A DNA stretch of 64,000 bases from the NCBI GenBank assembly GCA_045532455.1, contig JAZSFX010000010.1, positions 62,001-126,000 of the forward strand. The letters run 5' to 3'. Shown here one piece after another: positions 8,389 through 17,476 of the stretch (the stretch's first letter is position 1; every line of letters begins with the position of its first letter). The notes under the pieces were generated by a model. The model made no database searches, was not told where the DNA came from, and worked only from the letters and a program-made list of their open reading frames with translations. Source of the stretch: Ornithomonoglobus_A sp045532455 (GTDB taxonomy: Bacteria > Bacillota > Clostridia > UBA1381). The position numbers and the translations under genes are program-made.

Positions 8389-11300
8389 TTATTCATATAT
8401 TACTACTAATTTAACTGAGTTTCCAATAGTGCTTATCATAATCTTTGAACAGTCTAAACCATAAGAATCCTCTTCACCCTTTAGATCCTTTATGCTAAGA
8501 TCTTCTTCCTTTTCATTAACAGTAGTAAATCCTCTACCGTTTGATGCAAGCTTTATGATTTTTGTAGATGAAGATATTGTAAACTTCTCGAAGTCGCTGG
8601 TATTTAATACCTTGTTTTCATCAAAGCCATTCTTTGTAACAAGAATTTCACCTGTTTCTTCGTTACAGTTAATTACATTAAACATTGTAGCTCTTGAATG
8701 AGCACCCGAGTTTGTGTTTGCTGTTACATAATAGTTAGCATTTGCACTTGCGTTTGATTTAGGGAACTTAAAGTCAAATACATAGAATTGATATCTGTTA
8801 TCATCTGTTTGTGTTTGATCTTTATTCCAGTTGTATAAAATTTCATCTTCTTCCATTGTTGCATCGCCATTCTTTACCTTGGCACCTCTATCCAAAACAT
8901 CCTTTATATCTGCATATTTTAGAACATATTCTATGTTTTTAATCTTGTTTTCTGCATCCAAATCATACTGAATTACATCACCTATATCAAAATCAAATTC
9001 ATCATCAGCATCATCGTTAATTGACTTTGACACTGCTGTTTCTGATGCTTCATACAATGGAATTTTTGATACTGTTGTATCACCTTCCATGGCTTCTGAT
9101 ACTTTTCCAGCCACAACACTGTGTTGTGAATCCTTGCTCTTTGGTGTTTCTCTTGTTTCTGTACCGATAGCATATCTTATAACAAGACCTGCAACTCTGC
9201 TTGAATTTACATCATACGCTTCTGCATAGCAATATTCGGTTTCTGAAGGGAAATTGCCTGTTGTTTTTTTCATATATCCTTCTTCATCATATCTGTCTGC
9301 AGGGACATCAATAATAACTGTTGAAGAATTTACGGAGAATTGTAAGCTTTCATCCAATTTAAATGATGATTTGTCATAACCATATTTTTTAAGGTCGCTA
9401 TATTTTATAATTACTGAGTTGTTGTTGTTTGTTGTTCCCAAGTCTGCTGTAGAATCAAGTGTTATAATTTCTGTAATTTCGTTATCTTCAACCTTTATTC
9501 TTGCAATCTGTGAGTGTTCTGTGTTATCACTTTCATAATCTGTTGATGTATTATTGCCGGTTTTAGCGTTTATATATTTTGTAATTTCGTCTACGTCGGC
9601 ATTATTTTTTGTTTCTTCTCCTGATGCTGATGCAGCAAGTAATTCTTGTGCCTCACTATAGTCATCTACTTTTTTTCCGTTAATTTTAGCAGAATCAGAA
9701 AGCTTATATGAGCTTAATTTTTTTGTTGTGATAGATGGTATAAATGCTTTGATATATAGAGCATCTTCTTCCGACACTTCTGTTACCTTTGCGATATATC
9801 CATATGGGATTGCCGCTTCTGCCTTAACTGTACCATAAACCACTGTACCCATCTTATCAAGATACATTGTTACATTTTTGCCTGTGGTTATAATGTAATT
9901 CTTTTTTTTCATGTACTGAACACAGTTTTTGTCAAGGTTATATTCTTTATTGTTTATTATAATCTTGCCCTCGCCCTCACTCAAGGAATTAACTTCACCT
10001 GTAACAGTTTCTTTTGAAACAAATACTCTTTTTATTTTTCCGTCAAAGCTCTTTGTATATGTTAAAACATCACCTGATGAAATTGCAGTTGGTTCAACTT
10101 CTTTTCCATTCTTTTCAACATAAACTTTTCCCGTTGTATCGTTAGGGTCAAGAACAAGTGTATCGTTATCTACAAGAGAATTCTGAACCTTGTAATCTGT
10201 ACTGCTTACACTTCTGTGAGCAACCATCCAGGAATAGTTGTTTATTGTTGCCATGTCTATTGTGCCATCTGCACCGCTGTCTGTAAATGTTACATCACCG
10301 TAAATGAAGTAGTCGCTTGAAGGATCTAATATTTTTGTTGCTACGTCTTGCTTACCTGTTGAATCATATGAATCATTCGAATCATCTCTATTTACAAGTG
10401 TGTATGTATCGTCTGCGTTAAGTGTCTGACCATTATAAATAATTGTCATGTTTGCAAGGTTTGTTTTTAATGTTGATGATCTTATTGCGTTTTCTTCATA
10501 ATATTTTAATGTTGAACCATCATAGCTTACAATATCCTCATAGCTTATTTCGTATGTTGTATTCTTAACAGAATCTGCGTCAAATACTACCAAAGACTTG
10601 TCGTCGTTACTTCTTGGTTCTGAATAATACACTGTAACCTGCTTACCAACATATTGTTGCAAGCCTGCCACTGTAAGTTCTTTATAATCTCTTACGTCAA
10701 TTATTGTTTCTGTGTTGCCTTCCTTAACTGACATTTGATAGTTTAATAGATTTGAACTACATTCGTCTGTCTGAACATCTTCCATACCAACCAATGTACC
10801 CTTTACCTTATAAACTTTAAGGTCATTATTAAGTATTGTTTTGGTTGTTTGTTCATAATCGCCTGTAACGCCTTTTTCCATTTTATGAACTTCGAGGGCA
10901 TTATAAACAACCTGAGCTATAACTTGTCTTAATGCAGCCTCAGAATTTTTTTGATTTGTTACTCCCTTTGTAAGTCCCAATTCGTTAGCTTGTGAGGTAT
11001 AACCGTTAGGCCAACCGCCTTTACCCTCTGCAAAGTCGATATATCCCAAGGTACAAACCATCATTTTTAGTGCTTGTTCGTATGTAACCTGTTCGTCGGG
11101 TCTGAATGTACCGTCATCAAAACCGTTTATGATGCCCATATCATACGCAGTTTTAATGTTGAATCTTGCCCAGTGGCCCGCAACGTCGCTAAACTCTGTA
11201 GGCTCTGTTGTGTGGCCGCCGCGGCCTAGTGCTGTAACAAGCATTTTTGTGAACTCTGCTCTTGTTATTGCACCCTCAGGTCTGAAAGTAAAAGTTTTAT

Positions 11301-11466
11301 CACTTTCTTCGTATCCATTAATTACACCAAGCTTTGATAATGTAATAATAGCTTGTCTGTAACTGTTATCTTCTGTAACGTCGCTAAAATCAGCAAATGA
11401 AACTATTGAAAGCAAATGAGTCATAATCATAATAACTGCAATCGCCAACGAAATACGTTTTTTCAT
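8389..11466 (-). CDS. Large secreted S-layer homology (SLH) domain protein
   Basis: 1025 aa with a signal peptide (MKKRISLAIAVIMIMTHLLSIVSFA). Residues about 27-190 contain SLH repeats: FSDVTEDNSYRQAIITLSKLGVINGYEES..FRPEGAITRAEF, then FSDVAGHWARFNIKTAYDMGIINGFDDGTFRPDEQVTYEQA, and a weaker third. SLH modules bind pyruvylated secondary cell-wall polymer, so the protein is wall-anchored. The remaining 800 residues are beta-rich, Asp/Thr/Ser-rich and not assigned to a family. GAGGAGG ribosome site; own promoter at 11616-11644. It lies directly upstream of pyrH. Confidence 0.85.
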   Translation of the reverse strand: MKKRISLAIAVIMIMTHLLSIVSFADFSDVTEDNSYRQAIITLSKLGVINGYEESDKTFTFRPEGAITRAEFTKMLVTALGRGGHTTEPTEFSDVAGHWARFNIKTAYDMGIINGFDDGTFRPDEQVTYEQALKMMVCTLGYIDFAEGKGGWPNGYTSQANELGLTKGVTNQKNSEAALRQVIAQVVYNALEVHKMEKGVTGDYEQTTKTILNNDLKVYKVKGTLVGMEDVQTDECSSNLLNYQMSVKEGNTETIIDVRDYKELTVAGLQQYVGKQVTVYYSEPRSNDDKSLVVFDADSVKNTTYEISYEDIVSYDGSTLKYYEENAIRSSTLKTNLANMTIIYNGQTLNADDTYTLVNRDDSNDSYDSTGKQDVATKILDPSSDYFIYGDVTFTDSGADGTIDMATINNYSWMVAHRSVSSTDYKVQNSLVDNDTLVLDPNDTTGKVYVEKNGKEVEPTAISSGDVLTYTKSFDGKIKRVFVSKETVTGEVNSLSEGEGKIIINNKEYNLDKNCVQYMKKKNYIITTGKNVTMYLDKMGTVVYGTVKAEAAIPYGYIAKVTEVSEEDALYIKAFIPSITTKKLSSYKLSDSAKINGKKVDDYSEAQELLAASASGEETKNNADVDEITKYINAKTGNNTSTDYESDNTEHSQIARIKVEDNEITEIITLDSTADLGTTNNNNSVIIKYSDLKKYGYDKSSFKLDESLQFSVNSSTVIIDVPADRYDEEGYMKKTTGNFPSETEYCYAEAYDVNSSRVAGLVIRYAIGTETRETPKSKDSQHSVVAGKVSEAMEGDTTVSKIPLYEASETAVSKSINDDADDEFDFDIGDVIQYDLDAENKIKNIEYVLKYADIKDVLDRGAKVKNGDATMEEDEILYNWNKDQTQTDDNRYQFYVFDFKFPKSNASANANYYVTANTNSGAHSRATMFNVINCNEETGEILVTKNGFDENKVLNTSDFEKFTISSSTKIIKLASNGRGFTTVNEKEEDLSIKDLKGEEDSYGLDCSKIMISTIGNSVKLVVIYE

Positions 11467-11615
11467 TTTTACCTCCTCTTTAGAGCTGCTGCCCCTTTAA
11501 AAAATAAATTTTATTACGGTTTAACGACAGTCAAAATCAAAGTGCAGGTAATGATATTTCAACTTCATAAACCATTTGCAAAAAACCTCTCAGTTTTCAC
11601 AATTCGACTAAAGAC

Positions 11616-11644
11616 AGTATATCATAATTTTCTTATTATGTCAA
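11616..11644 (-). promoter_or_regulatory. Sigma-A promoter of the SLH protein gene
   Basis: Minus-strand TTGACA (11644-11639), 17 bp, TATACT (11621-11616). It implies a leader of about 140 nt before the SLH start codon; I see no riboswitch in that leader. It probably also drives the downstream pyrH operon. Confidence 0.75.
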
Positions 11645-11703
11645 TAATGTATATATTTTTTACAATGTTTTTATTTGAGGTATTTTTTGCTAAATATTAC
11701 TAT

Positions 11704-11737
11704 AAAAAAACGAGTTGTTAAAATAACAACCCGTTTT
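11704..11737. terminator. Terminator after the YycI-like gene
   Basis: AACGAGTTGTTA / TAACAACCCGTT inverted repeat flanked by A- and T-runs, immediately beyond the stop codon at 11738-11740. Ends the walRK-yycI transcript before the SLH promoter. Confidence 0.8.
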
Positions 11738-12535
11738 TTATGCGTCAATGTAAATATCTCCCTCCGTATCCGTCTTTATCTGCCACACAGGTCGCAGTGT
11801 GGTTGTTTTTTCAGACGTATCGGTAAGCAGATAGCCAAGCTCTATACTGTTTATTTGTATTTTTTTATCGTTTATATTATCGTGAGACATTAATATAAGT
11901 GCGTCAATAAGGGGTTTTGCTTCTTTCTTGTCTCTGGTTTTAGATTTTGGATAATAACACCGACCCCAGAGCTGATTAAGTTTTCCATCAATAATCTCGA
12001 CACTTATGCAGTTATTGAATATCCTCATTCCGTCTGCTGTTTTTGTAATATCTGAGCGAAATCCGTTATCAGTTTTAAGAACACTGATGTTGCTTCCATC
12101 AAGATTAAATCCCAAAGTTTCCAGCATTTTTTGTGATTTTTTGCCCACATCATATAGGTTTGTTTTTTCTGTTATATTGAGGTCTGTTTCATTTGCACTC
12201 TTAAATGAGAAATCATTACCCTTGAAAGCAACAGTTCCCATCTCGGAGGTATATGTATCTGCCAAAACAGACGGTTCCTCTCCCAGAATGTTTTTGCTTG
12301 TGGCAGTTTTATCTACTGTTACACTTTCTAAGTCCATATCAATAACATACTTAGGTTTGATATCAATTAAACTCTCATCTACACTTATTCCGCGCTCACC
12401 TAAATAAGAAACTATTTTGTATACAGATTCTTTTTCATATTGTGAATTGTGTGTAAAAACAAGGGTGCAACAAAAAACAAGTAAAACAACAAGAACAGAC
12501 AATAAACTTAATATCTTAAAAAAATAATTCTTCAT
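11738..12535 (-). CDS. yycI: YycI-like regulator of the WalK kinase, membrane-anchored
   Basis: About 265 aa: one N-terminal membrane segment (FFKILSLLSVLVVLLVFCCTLVF) and an extracellular beta-rich domain ending LRPVWQIKTDTEGDIYIDA, the kind of ending seen in YycH/YycI proteins. In Bacillus, YycI and YycH hold WalK in check at the membrane. Position right after walK supports this; sequence similarity is only by eye. No separate yycH is present. The start is uncertain: ATG at 12547 overlaps the walK stop (ATGA), whereas ATG at 12535 has better spacing from GGAGAA. Confidence 0.65.
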   Translation of the reverse strand: MKNYFFKILSLLSVLVVLLVFCCTLVFTHNSQYEKESVYKIVSYLGERGISVDESLIDIKPKYVIDMDLESVTVDKTATSKNILGEEPSVLADTYTSEMGTVAFKGNDFSFKSANETDLNITEKTNLYDVGKKSQKMLETLGFNLDGSNISVLKTDNGFRSDITKTADGMRIFNNCISVEIIDGKLNQLWGRCYYPKSKTRDKKEAKPLIDALILMSHDNINDKKIQINSIELGYLLTDTSEKTTTLRPVWQIKTDTEGDIYIDA

Positions 12536-12543
12536 AATATAAA

Positions 12544-14349
12544 TCATTCTCCAACAGGAATGGTTATTGTAACCTCAGTTCCTACGTTCAGCTCGCTTGT
12601 TATTTTAATTTTACCGCCAAAGAAGCTTTCGATTGTCTGTTTTGCAATCGCAAGACCAAGTCCCGAGCCACCGCGGTCGCGCGAACGCGCTTTGTCTACT
12701 CTGAAAAATCTGTCAAAGATTTTAGGTAACTGCTCATCGGATATGCCTATACCCGTATCTGCAACTTTTATCTGGATATCCTTGTATACTTTGGAGGTGT
12801 AGACAGTTACAGTGCCACCGTCGCGTGTATACTTTAAGGCATTGGTTACGATGTTTGTAATAACTCTGTCAAGTCCGTCGCGGTAACCCATAATTTTGGG
12901 TGTTTTATTTATACGACGGTGCTTTAATTCAATATTTTTCTTTTTAGCGGTAAAAATATTTCTTTCTATTACATTATCCACAAGTGCGCGTACATCAATT
13001 TCATCTATATTCTTCATATACGCCTGATTTTCATCAAGCTGCGACAGAGTAAGGAAATCACTTATCATACGCGTCATTCTGTCTGCTTCCGAAGTGATTG
13101 TGCCAAGAAAACGTGTTCTTAATTCAACGTCGGCATCTGGTGTATCCGAAAGCATTTCGGCATACGATTTTATTGTTGTTAAAGGAGTTCTCAGCTCGTG
13201 CGAAACATTAGAAACAAATTCACGGCGCGATTTTTCAAGTCTCTCTTGCTTTGTTATATCGTGTATGATAACAATTATTCCGCCTGTTTTATTTTCTAAT
13301 GTAAACGTAGCAAAGCTCAAGGTAAGAAATTGCTCATCAACCTTTATTGTTCTTTCATTTTCTTCTTCGTTTTCATTCTTTACATATAAAATATCGCCAA
13401 GAGTAATGTTTGCATTAAGCTCCTTGAAGAATCTGTCGAAGGTTATATCGTCGAGGTATTTTCTGCCAAGTAACCGTTGCGCTTCGTTATTAAAGTGAAT
13501 AAGCTTTCCGTTTACGTCAAAAGCAAGAATACCATCTGTCATATTCTGCAAAATAGTCTCTATTTTGTTTTTTTCCTCATTGGCTTTTGCAGTTGCATTC
13601 TCGCCTTTTTTAGCAAGCAATACAAGCATATTCGTCATCTGACCAATTTCGTCTTTTATGTCGCTTTCTTCGAGTGCGTTTATGTCGCCCTCGGTTAAAA
13701 GACGCGCCTTTTCGGTTAGCTCCTTTAATGGATTTGTTATATCTGAGGCAAAAATTATACCTACAATAACTGCGATTGCACACGATATAAGCCACGATGC
13801 CATCAGCATATAAAACAACCACTTAAGAGCAACATTTCTATCACTGCAATCATCTCTTATGTAGATTATGTACCTTACCTGAGTACCGTTCATTATCGGC
13901 ATGGCGTAGTCGGTGTAGGAAGCAGTAAGCGAGTTTTCGATATCCTCGTCTCCACGCATTGCACTCAAAAGAGTTTGGGTATAATCTCCGTTATGCTCTG
14001 CGCTTGAGTGAATAAATCTTCCGTCTTTATCAACCACCGAAAAAAATCTTGACGAAGATAAGCCTAAGTTTGAGGCATATGTATTCACGAGCTCTATAAT
14101 TTTTGAGAGCGTGTATGTATCATTCTCCTCAAAAATAATCGCCTCTCCTTCCGGAGAGGTGCTTATATTTGCCAATTCCGATAATTGCTTTTTAAAATCT
14201 TCTTTAAAAACACTTAGTATATTATTCTCAAAGTTTTTCTGATAGCGATATGATACACCAAGCATTGCAGTGGCTGAACAAATAGCCTCCATCACAAGTA
14301 CCATAATCACAAAATATACTACTATTTTTCCTTTTATACTTTTAAACAA
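12544..14349 (-). CDS. walK: WalK-type sensor histidine kinase
   Basis: 601 aa. Two membrane segments (about residues 8-28 and 178-201) flank an extracellular dCache/PAS-like sensor. Then a HAMP domain (ASDITNPLKELTEKARLLTEGD), a PAS domain (ILQNMTDGILAFDVNGKLIHFNNEAQRLLG), HisKA with the phospho-accepting His in SNVSHELRTPLTT, and HATPase_c with N-box NIVTNALKYT, DTGIGI and GGSGLGLAIAK. The HAMP-PAS-HisKA order and the walR/yycI neighbours point to the cell-wall stress system WalRK. Lies 48 nt after walR. Confidence 0.88.
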   Translation of the reverse strand: MFKSIKGKIVVYFVIMVLVMEAICSATAMLGVSYRYQKNFENNILSVFKEDFKKQLSELANISTSPEGEAIIFEENDTYTLSKIIELVNTYASNLGLSSSRFFSVVDKDGRFIHSSAEHNGDYTQTLLSAMRGDEDIENSLTASYTDYAMPIMNGTQVRYIIYIRDDCSDRNVALKWLFYMLMASWLISCAIAVIVGIIFASDITNPLKELTEKARLLTEGDINALEESDIKDEIGQMTNMLVLLAKKGENATAKANEEKNKIETILQNMTDGILAFDVNGKLIHFNNEAQRLLGRKYLDDITFDRFFKELNANITLGDILYVKNENEEENERTIKVDEQFLTLSFATFTLENKTGGIIVIIHDITKQERLEKSRREFVSNVSHELRTPLTTIKSYAEMLSDTPDADVELRTRFLGTITSEADRMTRMISDFLTLSQLDENQAYMKNIDEIDVRALVDNVIERNIFTAKKKNIELKHRRINKTPKIMGYRDGLDRVITNIVTNALKYTRDGGTVTVYTSKVYKDIQIKVADTGIGISDEQLPKIFDRFFRVDKARSRDRGGSGLGLAIAKQTIESFFGGKIKITSELNVGTEVTITIPVGE

Positions 14350-14397
14350 TTATTAAAATCCTCATTTCATATCTGTGTTATCACAAAGTCCGTGTAA

Positions 14398-15099
14398 TTA
14401 TTTGTTGAAATAGTATCCCAGACCTCTTTTTGTTATAATGTATTTTGGCAAACTTGGGTCATCTTCTATTTTTTCGCGCAAACGTCTTACTGTAACGTCA
14501 ACAGTACGCACGTCTCCGTAGTATTCGTATCCCCATACGTTTTCCAGAAGCTTTTCACGCGAGAAGATTTTATCGGGTTGTGTTGCAAGGAATTTTAAAA
14601 GCTCAAATTCTCTTAATGTGATATCAACATTTTCTCCGCCCTTTAAAACCTCGTAGCGTTCTATATTTATGGATAAATCTCCCGATACAACAGTGTTTAC
14701 ATCAGATGCTACGCTTGCAACCTCGGGTACGTCATACGCACTTCTTCTTAAATTCGCTCTTACTCTTGCAGTTAACTCTCTTGCGGAGTATGGCTTTGTG
14801 ATATAGTCGTCTGCACCAAGCTCAAGACCAAGCACCTTATCAACCTCATCTTCACGTGCAGTAAGCATAATAATAGGCACATTCGAACGGTCGCGTACAC
14901 GTCTGCATACTTCAAAACCGTCCATTCCAGGTAGCATTACGTCGAGTAATATTATGTCGGGATTTTCGCTAAGTGCCATTTCGAGTCCTTTTATTCCGTC
15001 AAATGCTGAAAGTGTTCTGTAACCCTCTTTTGCAAATTTAAAAGCAAGTATATCATTGATGTTTTTTTCGTCTTCAATTATAAGTATAGTCTTTTCCAT
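14398..15099 (-). CDS. walR: WalR-type response regulator (OmpR/PhoB family)
   Basis: 233 aa. Receiver domain with acidic pocket (IEDEKN), phospho-Asp in PDIILLDVMLPGMDGFEVCR, Thr in IIMLTARE and Lys in DYITKPYSARELTARV; C-terminal winged helix with LREFELLKFLATQPDKIFSREKLLENVWGYEYYGDVRTVDVTVRRLREKIE. That recognition-helix region is very close to WalR/YycF, so I use the symbol with moderate certainty. First gene of the walRK-yycI operon, from the promoter at 15176-15204. Confidence 0.88.
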   Translation of the reverse strand: MEKTILIIEDEKNINDILAFKFAKEGYRTLSAFDGIKGLEMALSENPDIILLDVMLPGMDGFEVCRRVRDRSNVPIIMLTAREDEVDKVLGLELGADDYITKPYSARELTARVRANLRRSAYDVPEVASVASDVNTVVSGDLSINIERYEVLKGGENVDITLREFELLKFLATQPDKIFSREKLLENVWGYEYYGDVRTVDVTVRRLREKIEDDPSLPKYIITKRGLGYYFNK

Positions 15100-15175
15100 A
15101 ATAGTCCCCGTTAACTCCTCTCAAATAATCCTCATATATTCCAAAGATTACATTTGTTTCTCTACAGTTACATAT

Positions 15176-15204
15176 ATTGTATCAAATAATTACAAATTTA
15201 TCAA
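15176..15204 (-). promoter_or_regulatory. Promoter of walRK operon
   Basis: Minus-strand TTGATA (15204-15199), 17 bp, TACAAT (15181-15176). It lies 77 bp upstream of the walR start. Confidence 0.7.
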
Positions 15205-15261
15205 GTATATTTTAGAAATTTATTCAATTTTATGTATTTTGTGTCCCTTTTTTGTGCATAT

Positions 15262-15449
15262 CGTTAATAACAAAGCGGCTTCGCCGCAACCGCCACTTAA
15301 AATTACCGATAATTCAAAATTTATACGATGGCGGTAAGAAGAAGCAGGTCGCTTTGTTAAAGCCCATTTGCGTTTTCGTGCTAAAAGCACGAAAAAATCG
15401 CAAGGGCATTAAATTATTTTTTGCTTTATAAGAAACGCAGTTTCCTATA
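15262..15449 (-). repeat. Hairpin-rich intergenic stretch between LCP gene and walR
   Basis: No gene is visible in the 404-nt gap, but several strong inverted repeats are: CTTTATAGGAAAC / GTTTCTTATAAAG; GCCCTTGCG / CGCAAATGGGC enclosing TTTTCGTGC / GCACGAAAA; AACAAAGCG / CGCTTTGTT enclosing ACCGCCA / TGGCGGT, with an alternative GCGGC-gaa-GCCGC hairpin. They lie between the LCP terminator and the walR promoter. Function unknown; a transcribed repeat or degenerate mobile element is possible. Confidence 0.55.
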
Positions 15450-15453
15450 AAGT

Positions 15454-15492
15454 AAAAAAACAACAGAAATATTTTTGTTTCTGTTGTTTTTT
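15454..15492. terminator. Terminator after the LCP gene
   Basis: AAACAACAGAAA / TTTCTGTTGTTT inverted repeat with flanking A and T runs, 12 nt beyond the LCP stop; works on the minus strand and possibly on both. Confidence 0.85.
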
Positions 15493-15503
15493 ATTTATCT
15501 TAA

Positions 15504-16619
15504 TTAATTATCATATATACTGTCGTAGTACGCTTCGTTATATCGGAGTCTTTCGTTATACTTTGCGGAATGTCCCAGCGAGTCGACGCTGCCGCTGTTT
15601 ACCGCATTATAATATGCCTGATAACCGTCGCCCAAATACTCCATTTGTCTTTGGGGGTCTTCTACGGTCATTTCTTCGTCATAGCCAAAATTCTCGACAA
15701 TAAGAGCTTTTAACTCATTCATATTCGGAACAAGCATTGACTGTTTTTCAAAGGTGTCGTACGCGTCTACACCTGGAACTGTAAGCGTTGTTATATTCAT
15801 CGAAGATATTCCCGTGAGGTATTTTGAATATTTAACAACGTCTGAAAGACTGATATTTGTTTCTATATTATCTACAACGTCTTTAAAAATAGACGGGATT
15901 TTCAGTATCAACGAGGCATTAAGCTTCTGGTCTGCAAGAGCCTTTATAAAGTCCTGCTGAAGCTTAATTCTTCCTATATCGCCATCAACATAGCCTTGTC
16001 CTCTGTTGTTTTTTCGGTATCTTAAAAGATGTACAACCTCAGACCCGTTAAGGTCGTGATTTCCTGGCGGAAGATTTATGTGTAAGCCTTGAATGGGGTC
16101 ATCATAAACCATACCTTGTCCGTCTCCATGTACGTCGGGGATATCAAAGTTAACAGGTCCTAAATCGTTCATCACCTGTGCAACCGCATCGAATGAAAAA
16201 TCAATATAGTAGTTTATAGGTACACCTGTAAGTCTTGAAACCGCACCGCACACAGCCTCAGGGCCGCCGATTTTTCCGTCTTCGTAAAGAAACGCGTGTG
16301 CCGCATTTATCTTCTGGTATCGGTTACCGACAAATACTCTTGTATCTCTCGGGATTGACAAAACACTGACTTTATTTTGCTCACTGTCATATTGCGCAAG
16401 CATTATTGCATCAGTTCTCAGTCCGTCCATATCTACACAGGTTAAGAGTACGTTTATTTTTCCGTCATTGGCTTTAACAACATTATCGTTAAAACCGTTG
16501 TCGGTAAAATCACCGAGCATTGCAGAGAAGTTACAGCCGAGCGCCAATGCACCCAGACACAAAATCACTGCAAGCGATACTCCTAAAACCTGAAAGTATC
16601 TTTTTACATTAAACTTCAT
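15504..16619 (-). CDS. LytR-CpsA-Psr (LCP) family cell-wall polymer ligase
   Basis: 371 aa with one N-terminal membrane segment and an extracellular LCP domain, which transfers anionic polymers from undecaprenyl-diphosphate to peptidoglycan. Conserved features: INVLLTCVDMDGLRTDAIMLAQYD, VLSIPRDTRVFVGNRYQKINAAHAF (Arg cluster for diphosphate), and LNGSEVVHLLRYRKNNRGQGYVDGDIGRIKLQQDFI. Own promoter at 16653-16681 and terminator at 15454, so it is monocistronic. The nearby SLH protein would need such a wall polymer for anchoring. Confidence 0.92.
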   Translation of the reverse strand: MKFNVKRYFQVLGVSLAVILCLGALALGCNFSAMLGDFTDNGFNDNVVKANDGKINVLLTCVDMDGLRTDAIMLAQYDSEQNKVSVLSIPRDTRVFVGNRYQKINAAHAFLYEDGKIGGPEAVCGAVSRLTGVPINYYIDFSFDAVAQVMNDLGPVNFDIPDVHGDGQGMVYDDPIQGLHINLPPGNHDLNGSEVVHLLRYRKNNRGQGYVDGDIGRIKLQQDFIKALADQKLNASLILKIPSIFKDVVDNIETNISLSDVVKYSKYLTGISSMNITTLTVPGVDAYDTFEKQSMLVPNMNELKALIVENFGYDEEMTVEDPQRQMEYLGDGYQAYYNAVNSGSVDSLGHSAKYNERLRYNEAYYDSIYDN

Positions 16620-16652
16620 ACAAGAGTTTCTCCATTCCTATTTGTTGCATAT

Positions 16653-16681
16653 ATTATACTTCAAAACACGAAAATTGTCAA
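16653..16681 (-). promoter_or_regulatory. Promoter of the LCP gene
   Basis: Minus-strand TTGACA (16681-16676), 17 bp, TATAAT (16658-16653): consensus -10. It begins 34 bp upstream of the LCP start. Confidence 0.82.
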
Positions 16682-16724
16682 TTATAGAACTGTTAACAAT
16701 TCTTTTCTTTATATTAAATTATTG

Positions 16725-17447
16725 TTACATTGGCACAAATGCATTCATTACTGCCTGCACTGCGTCTATATTTCCCTTAGGATATGTAATTACGTAGTAG
16801 AGCATATCAGTATTTTTCTTTTTAACACAATGAAGCATAGAAGTATCACCGCTTGAAATTTCTATTGCCGAAAACTGCATACCCGCAATATGTGCATAAG
16901 AAATTTCCTCGCTTATCTGTGCAGTAGGAATTTGTCTGTATCCGTTGGCTATTCCGCCAAGATATTCTTCTTCGCTATATTGTCCTTTATTATGGTCAAC
17001 TGCGATAACAACCTGCACGTCGCCTTTTTCACTGTGTATTATTGTTTCGTAGCTCATATCACCGACTGTGGTGTCGTCTTGTATAAGCTCTGCCATTATA
17101 GCATTAACCTGCTCACGATTATACATTTTATAACCGTCGGGAAGATTGAACTTTACGCCGATATATTCACTCTCAAAAGTTTTTTCTTCGAGCTTACCCT
17201 CCTGATATTCGGGTGCAGCAGTCGGTGTGGTGGTTACACCTACCTCGTTATTTTCTTCTTCTGTTATGCTATCTTCTTTTTCTGTTTCTTCGCCATCTAT
17301 ACCTACTTTTGATTCAATAGCCTCATCGGGCGAAACAACGGAGCTTTTTCTTGGCGGTTCTTTACTTGTGCACGAAACACCCAAAACAGTTAGAACAACC
17401 ATAACAAATAAAAGTGAAAGTGTTTTTAGTATTTCTTTTCTTTTCAT
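16725..17447 (-). CDS. Lipoprotein of unknown function
   Basis: 240 aa. Signal peptide with lipobox VLGVSC (Cys near residue 26), then a low-complexity Glu/Thr linker (KEDSITEEENNEVGVTTTPTAAP) and a globular C-terminal domain of about 150 residues (YIGVKFNLPDGYKMYNREQ ... MLYYVITYPKGNIDAVQAVMNAF). That domain resembles the PsbP/MOG1-like folds seen in many Clostridial lipoproteins, but I cannot name it. It follows the ABC ATPase by 29 nt, so it may be co-transcribed with the amino-acid importer. Ribosome site weak (GAAAGG, long spacing). Confidence 0.75.
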   Translation of the reverse strand: MKRKEILKTLSLLFVMVVLTVLGVSCTSKEPPRKSSVVSPDEAIESKVGIDGEETEKEDSITEEENNEVGVTTTPTAAPEYQEGKLEEKTFESEYIGVKFNLPDGYKMYNREQVNAIMAELIQDDTTVGDMSYETIIHSEKGDVQVVIAVDHNKGQYSEEEYLGGIANGYRQIPTAQISEEISYAHIAGMQFSAIEISSGDTSMLHCVKKKNTDMLYYVITYPKGNIDAVQAVMNAFVPM

Positions 17448-17476
17448 TTTTATAACCAAACCTTTCAAAGTGTTTT

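Noticed and set aside
11467..11615. ACTGAGAGG in the SLH gene leader, like the start of a TPP riboswitch
   Set aside because: None of the other TPP aptamer sequences follow, and the downstream gene is a surface protein.
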